A stretch of 64,000 bases of DNA, taken from NCBI GenBank assembly GCA_905331475.1, contig CAJNYU010000501.1, positions 203,081 to 267,080 of the forward strand, written 5' to 3'. This DNA is from Rotaria socialis. Its lineage: Eukaryota > Rotifera > Eurotatoria > Philodinida > Philodinidae. Positions 25,548 to 34,137 of the stretch are shown piece after piece. The position numbers and the translations under genes are program-made. Each line of letters starts with the position of its first letter. Within the stretch, counting starts at the first letter, position 1. The notes below the pieces were generated by a model, which searched no databases, had not been told where the DNA came from, and worked only from the letters and a program-made list of their open reading frames with translations.

Positions 25548-25684
25548 CAAGGGGGAAACATCGTACTTTTACTCTTCAAAGTACGAAAGTACCTCAAAGT
25601 ATCTCGAAGTACCTTAAAGTCCTGCAAAGTACCTCGAAGTACTTCAAAGTAGTTAAAGTACAAAAGTACGATGTTTCCCCCTTG
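25548..25684. mobile_element. Word-repeat palindromic element B (CAAGGGGGAAACATCGTAC termini)
   Basis: A 137-bp element with perfect 19-bp terminal inverted repeats and an interior of AAGTACCTC / AAAGTAC words. It lies 12 bp from element A, and the two share the terminal CAAGGGGKAAAC. Non-coding; too short to encode anything. Confidence 0.75.
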
Positions 25685-25823
25685 CTGTTTCCAGAAATGA
25701 ACTCAACATGATATTATTCTTTCGAATGTTACTGATACTGTTAGTTTTTGTTGTTCAGATGATTTCAAAGGAAGTTTGGATGCTTGATGAATCCGCAAGC
25801 TGAAATAGCATCATAATTATCTC

Positions 25824-26245
25824 TAAGAATTATAGTTTTTACAGCAACATATAGTATGATTTTAACTGAGATTTTATCTCAAGTGATAAGGATTATAATA
25901 TCTATATCAACTGATGTTGCGTTATAGAGATTTACTCTCTATTTTCTTTTTTTTTATTTATTTATATTTTTTTGGTTTTATTATCTCTTTTTAGATATTA
26001 AATTGGTTGGTATTCCTTTATTTTTAGAATCGACGTTTTGAAGAATATATCTTCATTTTCAAGATTTTAATCTTTTGGAACGATTAGTTCTGAAATTGTA
26101 TCGTTAGGTTGTTACTTATATACTATGTTTAAGAGAGAGATTAACGACTGTTCTGTTATTGTTCTGTAGAGCGAATAGGATTGTGAATCCTGTTACCTCC
26201 ATGAACTATCTATCGAGATAAATTAAAGCTTTTATTTATCTCGAT
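25824..26245 (+). repeat. Penelope-type terminal repeat, copy 1
   Basis: About 420-bp unit repeated in direct orientation at about 29975-30364 and inverted at 30365-30856. Shared landmarks are GATTTTATCTCAAGTGATAA, TTAAATTGGTTGGTATTCC and TTTAAGAGAGAGATTAACG. It lies beyond the 3' end of the minus-strand RT/GIY-YIG frame, as expected for the pseudo-LTR of a Penelope-like element. Confidence 0.8.
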
Positions 26246-26375
26246 GTCCCCGCAGTGTGGTTGTTGTTATTGTCACTGATTGATTTGATCTTTACTGTAG
26301 TTATTTTTGTTGGAATTTCATAAGAGTTGATTGAGTTACGTTTGTTTTTTCTTCGATTGTATTGATGTTGATTTA

Positions 26376-28440
26376 CTAGTTCATTACATTGGGATCGATA
26401 CTATATCTGTTTATGGGTTTGATTGTACGCATGGGTCTTGTATTTTGTTGTTGAGGATTATTGTGTGTTTGTGTTATTGCTTCATTGTTATTAGTTGTAT
26501 CAGGAGGTTGACCATGTTCGATTAGTCGTTGTTGTACTTGTCGTATTGTTATTCCAATATACTCTGATGAGCAGTCTTGGCAGGTAATTTCATATACTAT
26601 TCCGGATCGGAGTGAAGTTGGTATTTTGTCTTTAGTTGTGAAGAATGTGGAAATTGTTGGTGGAGGACATTGAGTTAGTTGTACTTGTAATTGTGGTTGA
26701 AATGAAGCAGCTATTTTGATCAATTTTTACCTAATTTTTCAGTTGATTTTTCATAATATGGTATGTCAGTGCATATATGATCTTTCTGTTTTTCATCAGT
26801 TTTGTTTGTAGATCGCGGTTTGTCGCTGTTTTGTTCCTGATTGTAATATCGATCAAGTGTACGACGTATTTGTGCTTCTATGAATCCTATAGGATAACCA
26901 TTATCTGTTGCTATTTTTCGAATATTATCAAACTCTTCCATCATGACTTTGAAATTGGAATATATTTTTATTGCTCTGTATATCATTGAACTCAATGTAC
27001 TTACTTTATAATTTTTGGGTACATACGAGGATCATTGAAGTATTAGGCCTGTGAATGTTTCTTTGCGGTAGATGTTTGGGACAAATGATTTTTTTTTGAG
27101 ATTCCAGTCGTTTGATTTTAATATCGAGGAAGGAGATTGTTTGTTCTTTTTCTTCTTCACAAGTGAATTGAATTTGGTTATCATAGCTGTTGAGTATATC
27201 TATTTTGTGTGTGTCTTTGTAAACGAGTGTAAATGTGTCATCTACAAATCGTTTGTAGTGTGCTACTCCTTTTTCTTTTATACGTTTAAGAAATTTAGCT
27301 TCTAGGTAGTTAACATATATGTCAGCAAATACAGGCCCCAGTGGGCTTCCCATTGCAACTCTATTGCATTGACGATAGATTTTGCCGTTGAAAATAAAAT
27401 GATTTTCCTTAGTGACCATATCCAATAACGTCTGCATTTCCTTTCTTTGTATGCATTTCTTGCGCCAATTGTGTTTGGGTTCTTTACTGACGATGCATGT
27501 GTGTTTATTTTCATATAGTTTGTTCAATATTATTTCAATTAATCTATCTATAGGTACTTTGGTGAATAATGATGTAATATCGAATGATAACATTTTATAA
27601 TTGCTGGTATCAATATCTAGTTTGTGGAGCCAGTCAACAAATGTAAAAGCAGCCTTGGTGATGTTGGGATTTTCTCTAAGCTTGTTTAATTTTTGCTCTA
27701 ATAATTTGGCTAAATGAAAATTAAAAGTTCTAGATGAAGATAATATGGGTCGTATTGGTAGAATGCCATTTGGATCAGGTTGCTTATGGATTTTTGGTAG
27801 CCCATAGATTTGAGCTGGTTGATATCCAGTTGAACGAGCATATTTATATTCTTGTAGTGTGATAAATTCAGAATTCTTTAGTTCTAATCATTTAGCATTA
27901 AGTCTGTTTTCCTGCTTGATTGTTGGATTTTCTTCAATTTCTTTGAATGTTGTCGTGTCTGATACGATAGTAGTTAATTTATTGATGTAATCTTGTTTGT
28001 TTAAAATTACTATTCCTCTTCCTTTGTCAGGTCGTATAATTACTATATTGTGGTTTTGAGATAGATTTTTTAATACTTGCTTAATTTTATTTGTATTCTG
28101 TTGTTAGATATTTTTAAGCTCTTTATTGCTGCTCTACAAAAATTATTACATGTGGTTCTGATTTCATTTGCACAGGCAAGTTGATTCGGAGTGAGATAGT
28201 ATGTTGTTTTTTTCATTTTCATCACGTTCTTCACAATCTCGTTTATCTGTTGCATGACCTAAAAGATTAACAAAATAAGTTTCTATATTACTGATGAGTG
28301 TCCGATCATCAAATTCTGTTGGAGGATGTATGAAATCAAGTCCATTTTCTAATGTTGATGTTTCTTCTGGTGTTAGTTGATAATTGGATAGATTTGTGAT
28401 AATTTTTTTCTTTAACTTACTCGATTTGTGAGTAGCTGCC
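26376..28440 (-). pseudogene. Penelope-like reverse transcriptase with GIY-YIG endonuclease, inactivated
   Basis: Encodes the retroelement's copying enzyme. In order: an N-terminal PLE region (about 28440-28070), the 'IIRPDKGRGIVILNKQDY' block, a fingers segment, RT motif A 'SFDITSLFTKVP' (about 27590), motif B 'QCNRVAMGSPLGPVFADIYV', and catalytic motif C 'RFVDDTF' (about 27245). A linker with 'NGYPIGFIEAQIRRTL' follows, then GIY-YIG nuclease motifs 'GIVYEITC...EYIGITIRQVQQRLIEH' (about 26600-26500). An in-frame stop sits at 27890-27888. Frames change near 28100, 27000 and 26720, so no full-length protein can be made. The GIY-YIG domain separates it from the endonuclease-deficient Athena elements known from bdelloids. 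Confidence 0.85.
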
Positions 28441-28755
28441 TAATTCGACTTCTAATATAAATGGAAAAAAAACACTTTCATGTTTTCACCCAATGGTGAG
28501 GAAAAGATTTAGTTTTAATAAATTACACAATTTATAAATTGACATTCACTCCCAAGTATAGGTTAGGAATAGATTTAGATTTCCTGGTTATAAACTGCAA
28601 AATTTATTGAGATTGTAGTAAGTGATGCTTGTTGGATAGTTTTAATTTTCGTGTAGATTTGAGACATATGAATATAAATTTGTTTAGTGCAATTAAAATT
28701 TTTTCGGATGAAAGACTTGGATTTGTTTTTGTATCGGGTTTAAATATTGCTGCTG

Positions 28756-28931
28756 CAGTGGTGGATCCAGAAAATATGTTAGGGGGTGGCGTTCCTGGCC
28801 AAAAAACGGTTTTTCAAGTCTATTTGAGACAGAACAACTAATTTATGTTTCATTTCTGCTGGGGAAAACCGAAAAAATTTCTCAAGGGGAGTGGCGATCA
28901 CCAGGTAGCCTAACTGGTAGATCCGCCACTA
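28756..28931. mobile_element. hAT-type MITE with 8-bp target-site duplication
   Basis: A 176-bp non-coding element with inverted ends CAGTGGTGGATCCAG (28756) and GATCCGCCACTA (ending 28931), flanked by a perfect 8-bp direct repeat TGCTGCTG (28748-28755 and 28932-28939). An 8-bp duplication and CAGNGG-type termini are typical of hAT transposons. It is inserted between the Penelope coding remnant and its right terminal repeat. Confidence 0.85.
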
Positions 28932-29097
28932 TGCTGCTGAAGAATGTGCTATATCTGTATCAACAATTCAAAGAAAATCAGACCTGCTTATTGTTTTTGA
29001 ATTTTAGTGATGTGAAGTGTTTTAGTATATGGAGTAATACGACTCTTTTTTCGATGTTGTACGCGGATAGGCATTACTTTTCGTATGGTTGTGTATT

Positions 29098-29394
29098 CCC
29101 AGGTCGAACAGTCCGACCTGGAAACGGCCGGTTCCTGGTCGTTCCGTTGATTTTGTGGAAGCAGTATTCCGGTTGGAAAATTTTCGGATTTTTTCCGGCG
29201 ATTTCTGATCAATTCCTGCCGGAAATCACCGGAACTTGGCAGGAATTCGCCGGAAAAGTCCGGCCATGTTTTTGACCGGAATACTGCTTCCATGTTACAG
29301 TGATTTCCCGTGCTTTCCTGCAGGATATGGTGACTTTCCCGCATATTTCCTGGAGTATCCTACGGGATCCGGTGACCGGAATGTTCGACTTGGG
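29098..29394 (+). mobile_element. 297-bp palindromic repeat, copy 1 (CCCAGGTCGAACA termini)
   Basis: Inverted ends CCCAGGTCGAACAGTCCG (29098) and CCGGAATGTTCGACTTGGG (ending 29394), with an internal inverted pair TGGAAGCAGTATTCCGG / CCGGAATACTGCTTCCA. It is GC-richer than its surroundings. A second copy of exactly the same length lies at 60355-60651 in the opposite orientation. Short frames crossing it are artefacts of its composition. No target duplication is obvious. Confidence 0.8.
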
Positions 29395-29568
29395 TTGGAT
29401 TGTTTTCTTTGACTCGTTTCTTAGTCGACAGTGAACCTAAATGTATTTTGACTATTCTACACTTCATTCTGTATACTTTCGATTGTTCGAATTAAAAGTT
29501 TGAGGCCATTTTATGACTTGCATGTATGATTTCGTTTTATTTTGTCGTTGTTGGGTGTGGGTGTGGGT

Positions 29569-29670
29569 CAGAGCTGGGCAAGTCAAGTCAAAAATGCCCC
29601 AAGTCAAGTCAAGTCTGACTTGACTTGACTTGACTTGTGACTTGGAAAATCTCTGACTTGTCCAACTCTG
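29569..29670. mobile_element. 102-bp palindromic element of CAAGTCA words
   Basis: Ends CAGAGCTGGGCAAGTCA and TGACTTGTCCAACTCTG are inverted repeats. The interior is tandem CAAGT / ACTTG words in both orientations. It directly follows GTGTGGGTGTGGGT. Another CAGAGTTGGACAA end-like motif occurs at 33890. Confidence 0.65.
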
Positions 29671-29974
29671 ATGTGCGTGTATGTAGACCGTTGTCCGCCT
29701 ACCCCGGCGCCCACACTTGCTATGTTGTGTTTGTGTGTGTGTGTAGACCCGCGTATATCCGAGTTTCATCACACCCACATCGACACGCTCCGACCAAACC
29801 TTATAAAAAGGAAATCTAAATCTATTCCTAGATTATAAATGGGCTGCGAATTTGACGGTGTTTTCCTTTGGTCTGGGATAGTTTTTAAATGGTCGCGATT
29901 TTTTTTCGTTTATTTTCGAATTGTGAATAATTATTAGATGTCGATTTATATTCGAAGCCGAACTAGGAATCTCA

Positions 29975-30364
29975 TGCATATAGTATGATTTCAACAGAGA
30001 TTTTATCTCAAGTGATAAGGATTATAATATCTATATCAGCTGATGTTGCGTTATAGAGATTTACTTTATTTTTTTTTATTTATTTACATATATACATGTA
30101 TATATATCTCTTTTTTTCTTCTTATCTCTTTTTAGATATTAAATTGGTTGGTATTCCTTTATTTTTAGAATCGACGTTTTGAAGAATATATCTTCATTTT
30201 CAAGATTTTAATCTTTTGAAACGATTAGTTCTGAAATTGTATCGTTAGGTTGTTACTTATATACTATGTTTAAGAGAGAGATTAACGGTTGTTCTGTTAT
30301 TGTTCTGTAGTGCGAATAGGATTTTGAATCCTATTACCACCATGAACTATCGATCGAGATAAAT
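29975..30364 (+). repeat. Penelope-type terminal repeat, copy 2
   Basis: Direct repeat of 25824-26245, starting at the shared CATATAGTATGATTT and ending at the shared ATCGAGATAAAT. Internal differences are few, chiefly in the poly-T part (30068-30120). Confidence 0.8.
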
Positions 30365-30856
30365 CTTTTATTTATCTCGATCGATAGTTCATGGAGGTAA
30401 TAGGATTCACAATCTTATTCGGTCTACAGAGCAATAATCGGGACAAATTAAAGCTTTTATTTTTCTCGATAGATAATTCATGGAGGTAATAGGATTCACA
30501 ATCCTATTCGCTCTACAGAACAATAACAGAATAACGGTTAGTCTCTCTCTCTTAAACATAGTATATAAGTAGCAGCCTAACGATACAATTTCCGAACTAA
30601 TCATGCCAAAAAATTTAAATCTTGAAAATGACGATGTATTCTTTGAAACGTCGATTCTAAAAATAAAGGAATACCAACCAACTTAATATCTAAAAAGAGA
30701 TAATAAAACAAAAAAAACATTAATAAATAAAAAATAAAAAATAAAGTAAATCTCTATAACGCCACATTGGTTGATATAGATATTATAATCCTTATCACTT
30801 GAGATAAAATCTCAGTTAAAATCATGCTATATGCTGTTGTAAAAACTATAATTCTT
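30365..30856 (-). repeat. Penelope-type terminal repeat, copy 3 (inverted, with internal duplication)
   Basis: Reverse complement of copies 1 and 2, meeting copy 2 at a near-perfect palindrome centred at about 30362. About 110 bp of its first part is duplicated: TTCATGGAGGTAATAGGATT occurs twice. A 65-codon minus frame inside it is repeat sequence, not a gene. Confidence 0.78.
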
Positions 30857-30959
30857 ATTTCTAAATTATTGCCAATATACACAAACAATTATTATTATCT
30901 CTGGTCTGACTACAACTGAAATGGGCTGCAGGAATTTCTAATGAAATTGTCTTTAAGAA

Positions 30960-31947
30960 CACTAGTCGACGATCTTGACTTCGATCTATCCAGATTCTTG
31001 TTTTTCTTGAATATCAGACAAGATTCTTGTCTGAAAAAGCAGATCTTAACTTTCTGGCAAGATTCGTGTAGATACAATCTTGCCTGGCGAGACATTTCTT
31101 TCCTCGCCAGGCAAGATTCTTGTGTTCTTGCAATTGTTGCATAATTCTTGTTTCTTGCTTTTCTGGCATGATTCTTGTTTCTTGTTTCTTGCCATTTTGG
31201 CAAGATTCTTGTTTTCTTACAATTCTTGCCATTTTTGACAAAGATCTTGCATTACAAATGAATTTCATTTAGGCATCCATACGGTTGCCTCCTTTCGGTC
31301 CTATTTTATTATAATTTCAAATTAAAAACAATACAAAAAAATTACATTACACATGCACGGAAATATACAATATGTTCAGAACGCGTACAAAAAAATTTAA
31401 AAAAAAACGAAAAAAAGTTGAATGAAACTGTGTATTTAAAAAATACGTCTGTTATAATTCGTCCGCGTCATCTAAAAAAAATATAATTTTGAAACTTCTG
31501 TATATTCATAAGTATATATACATAATAACATCACGTGATATTTTTCTTTAAGATATAATAAGAATCGTTGAAAGGAAAGGAAAAAAGTTTCTTGTCTGAA
31601 TTCCAAGAAATTTGAAATATCTTGTAATTCATTCAAGATTCAGACTTTTCTGATGAATCAGATAACATTCATCTCATCTTGAATTTCAGGCAAGATTCTT
31701 TGCGACAGGAAAGAAAGAAGATTCTTGTCTGAATTTCAAAAAGTCTTGAATATCTTGCCATTCTTGCTTGATTCTTATGTATCTGAGCAATCAGACAAGA
31801 ACGTGTTTTTCTTGAGTAAAAGGCAAGAATCTTGCTTCTTTTCTGTCCGAAGAATCTTGCTTGAACATTATGATTACAAAGAATCTTGACTGGTATTGAA
31901 GAAAAACAAGAATCTGGACAGATCGAAGTCAAGATCGTCGACTAGTG
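30960..31947. mobile_element. 988-bp inverted-repeat element with CAAGAATC words
   Basis: Terminal inverted repeats of about 50 bp start CACTAGTCGACGATCTTGAC at 30960 and end with the complement at 31947. The arms (30960-31260 and 31620-31947) consist of CAAGAATC / GATTCTTG and TTCTTGCC words. The middle (about 31261-31620) is unrelated AT-rich sequence, possibly a later insertion. Frames of 65-97 codons here are composition artefacts. Confidence 0.75.
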
Positions 31948-32304
31948 AAACATCAGATCTATACGCACCATGATTTTGATAATTTTTTTCTCTTCACTTA
32001 ATTATAACTTCCCATTTATATGGTTGGATGAAAATTATTACATCCTATCTATTTTTGTCTTGTTTCAAGCGTCAATACACTCAAATGATCTCTGAAGAAG
32101 TGTGAGAATGTTCAGTAAGTTGAAAGAAAATAGTGAAGCCACACATTTAGAGAATGAAATAGAGTTCTTGAATGTCAATGGTTTTTATTTATTTAAAAGA
32201 CAGAATGAATAAAATAAAAATAAGCAACTTTTTAATGTCAGCTTTATATGCACAAACGAGACAACACGATTGCTAATACAGAAATCGTTACACTAAAAGT
32301 TTGT
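31948..32304. other. Short gene-free interval / GPCR 3' flank
   Basis: AT-rich. It should contain the 3' UTR of the minus-strand GPCR; AATAAA-like sequence on the minus strand around 32180-32215 could serve as a poly(A) signal. Nothing else seen. Confidence 0.4.
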
Positions 32305-33294
32305 TCAAGCATCGCCCGAGCAATTTTCACTGTTCCTTGCTCGAAGGGCCATTGTATTGGCGTTAATAGTGTCAGTAGTTCCGATCGAGTTTAATGTAAG
32401 ACGCTTGCAGAACAATTGTTGTGTACTTTTCCTTACTTCACTAGACATATACCAATAGATGTAGAATGTGCACACATAATTGCAATGAAATAATAGAAGA
32501 ATGAGTTGTGAAAATACATTCTCGAGGCCCAAACGAAAAATACTTTTCTCAATATTACTGGTTAAATTTAAATAGATACCTTCAAAGCCAAATGGAGCAC
32601 CCGCAACAACAAGTACAATCAATTGCGGGATTAACATACGACGAACCTGTTTAGTTAAGCGTCCTTGCCGTTTATGAGCGGCAGCATTTCGAAGGTTTTT
32701 CACCGTACCTAATGTGAAAAAAGTGATCACAAAAATGGGGCCAATACTATACACGAAAGGTGTCAATACAAAGGTGTTGAACGTCGTGTAATAACTGGGT
32801 CCTAATATGCAAAGGCCGTTGATGATGTCACTCACGAATATAATAGGAAGATAGACAATAATCCAAAATAATATTGTACCGATTATAGTTATTCGAATAA
32901 ATTTCAGTGATCTCCAACGAAGACGAAAACTGGCACTGTGACAAGTACAAGCATATTGATCGAAAGCTGCCCAGCATGGAAATGAAATAGCTGCTACAGT
33001 AGTCATATAGAGTAGAAAATTATGTTCCCTACAAGCAATCATATTTGTATTGAAAAGCCCTAAGCCAAAACCATTAACAAGTATACTTTGTAGATAAATC
33101 GATGGCAGATGTATTCCAGTCATGATCGCACCGGCTAGAAGATAATTTATACTAGGATGAAGCCAAAAAGACCGCTGTTTGGTGAAAATTATAACCGTTA
33201 AAATTGCTCCAATGATACCAAAGACAATCATTGGAATCGATAGAGTATAATTGAACAAGCGTGTAATAAACTGCAACGTAGTTGTATTAGACAT
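32305..33294 (-). CDS. Rhodopsin-like seven-transmembrane receptor, single exon
   Basis: 329-aa plasma-membrane receptor, probably G-protein coupled. Seven hydrophobic segments at about residues 17-38, 48-70, 92-112, 133-155, 173-198, 221-243 and 260-283. N-glycosylation site near N3 in a short extracellular N-terminus. Cys88 and Cys162 are placed for the usual TM3-loop2 disulphide. The DRY motif is DQY (112-114), and TM7 lacks a canonical NPxxY (here HCNYVCTFYIYWY). The third intracellular loop is basic (AAAHKRQGRLTKQVRR). The ligand is unknown; the layout resembles orphan peptide-receptor-like families, but no subfamily can be assigned. The start at 33294 is the first ATG giving an intact TM1. 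It neighbours transposon debris on both sides but is itself intact. Confidence 0.82.
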   Translation of the reverse strand: MSNTTTLQFITRLFNYTLSIPMIVFGIIGAILTVIIFTKQRSFWLHPSINYLLAGAIMTGIHLPSIYLQSILVNGFGLGLFNTNMIACREHNFLLYMTTVAAISFPCWAAFDQYACTCHSASFRLRWRSLKFIRITIIGTILFWIIVYLPIIFVSDIINGLCILGPSYYTTFNTFVLTPFVYSIGPIFVITFFTLGTVKNLRNAAAHKRQGRLTKQVRRMLIPQLIVLVVAGAPFGFEGIYLNLTSNIEKSIFRLGLENVFSQLILLLFHCNYVCTFYIYWYMSSEVRKSTQQLFCKRLTLNSIGTTDTINANTMALRARNSENCSGDA

Positions 33295-33873
33295 TTGTAA
33301 AACAAGAATAAGATTGTCCCTTTTTTACATTCCTTTTTATAGAGAAAAAGTGCAGCTTCATGAATATGTTGTCGATGACAGTTTTTTTTCATTGGCTTTT
33401 CTCTTGCAGAAATTTTCTTGTTCTCCAAAACATTCTCTATTATAGAAGGTGCATAGTAAAATTAATATGTGACAAACTGAAGAAAATAGGCTTCGATTCG
33501 ATCATTTGCTGTATGATGGAAAATGTCTACTACAATTTGCATTTTCAAACACTAGTACAGTTGTCTTATAGAAAAGATTTGTTGATATTTCTTTCCAGAG
33601 CAGAAGCCAGGAAGTGGATGAAACTGACTACGTAATCTGTAAAAAGATTGCATTTAAGATTATAGTTCAGTTTGTTTTATTTCAAAGGATTTCAAAACAT
33701 GACTTTTCCGGGAAAATCTTGAAATAAAAGTTTTCTCAAAAGATGTTTATTACTCTACACAATGAAACGCCTCCTACTGTTTTTAATGAATTGTTTCGTC
33801 AAAATATCCTTCTCTAATTGCTTTGAAATACTAAGTACAGTAAATCAGATTTTAATGGAATTAAAAGCTAAAA
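33295..33873. other. Gene-free interval
   Basis: 5' flank of the GPCR, running into transposon-derived sequence. Short plus-strand frames match nothing clear; some may be decayed hAT transposase upstream of the recognisable tail. Confidence 0.35.
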
Positions 33874-34137
33874 TTGCTGTATTACTTATCAGAGTTGGAC
33901 AAACCAGGCGTGACTTGGTCAGCTCTCAAAAGATCCATGGAAGGTAAACCAGTCAGTAGGTCAAAAAAAAAGTTTTTTTCTTTTCATCTTGAAAATCATT
34001 TTTATATAAAATATGTGAGTCAACTATCAGTAAAACTTCTTTGTCTCTCAGCAATGGAAGTACCTATAGAGCATATTTTTTCACAAGGCGAATTATTTCT
34101 GCGTCAGCATAGAGTTTCAATGTTAAAAAACGTTTGA
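33874..34137 (+). pseudogene. hAT transposase C-terminal remnant
   Basis: Open stretch whose end reads LSAMEVPIEHIFSQGELFLR followed by HRVSML. This resembles the hAT dimerisation domain (family pattern: P-x-S-x-x-E-R-x-F-S-x-x-G ... R-x-x-L). Only this tail is recognisable; the catalytic RNase H-like part is absent or scrambled, so it is a fossil. The stop falls right after the domain. Confidence 0.55.

Larger units (their letters stand above)
25824..30364 (-). mobile_element. Decayed Penelope-like element with nested insertions
   Basis: Two direct copies of a terminal repeat (25824-26245 and about 29975-30364) bracket a minus-strand RT plus GIY-YIG coding remnant (28440-26376). The extra 1.5 kb between the coding start and the right repeat carries a hAT MITE (28756-28931), a 297-bp inverted-terminus repeat (29098-29394) and a small palindrome (29569-29670), so the element was hit by later insertions. 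A third, inverted terminal-repeat copy (30365-30856) abuts the right repeat head to head. Confidence 0.7.

Noticed and set aside
26791-26815. CTGATGA...GAAA on the minus strand as a hammerhead ribozyme core
   Set aside because: It lies inside the coding linker of the Penelope remnant and I see no supporting three-stem structure; terminal repeats also lack a full CTGATGA/GAAA core.
26777-27600. Plus-strand frames over the Penelope region
   Set aside because: Shadows of the minus-strand RT/GIY-YIG coding remnant.
29464-29819. Frames rich in THTQTQ / VCVCR
   Set aside because: Produced by GT-rich and CAAGTCA repeat sequence.
30910-31932. Several 65-97 codon frames rich in QESC/ARK
   Set aside because: They are translations of the CAAGAATC word repeat.
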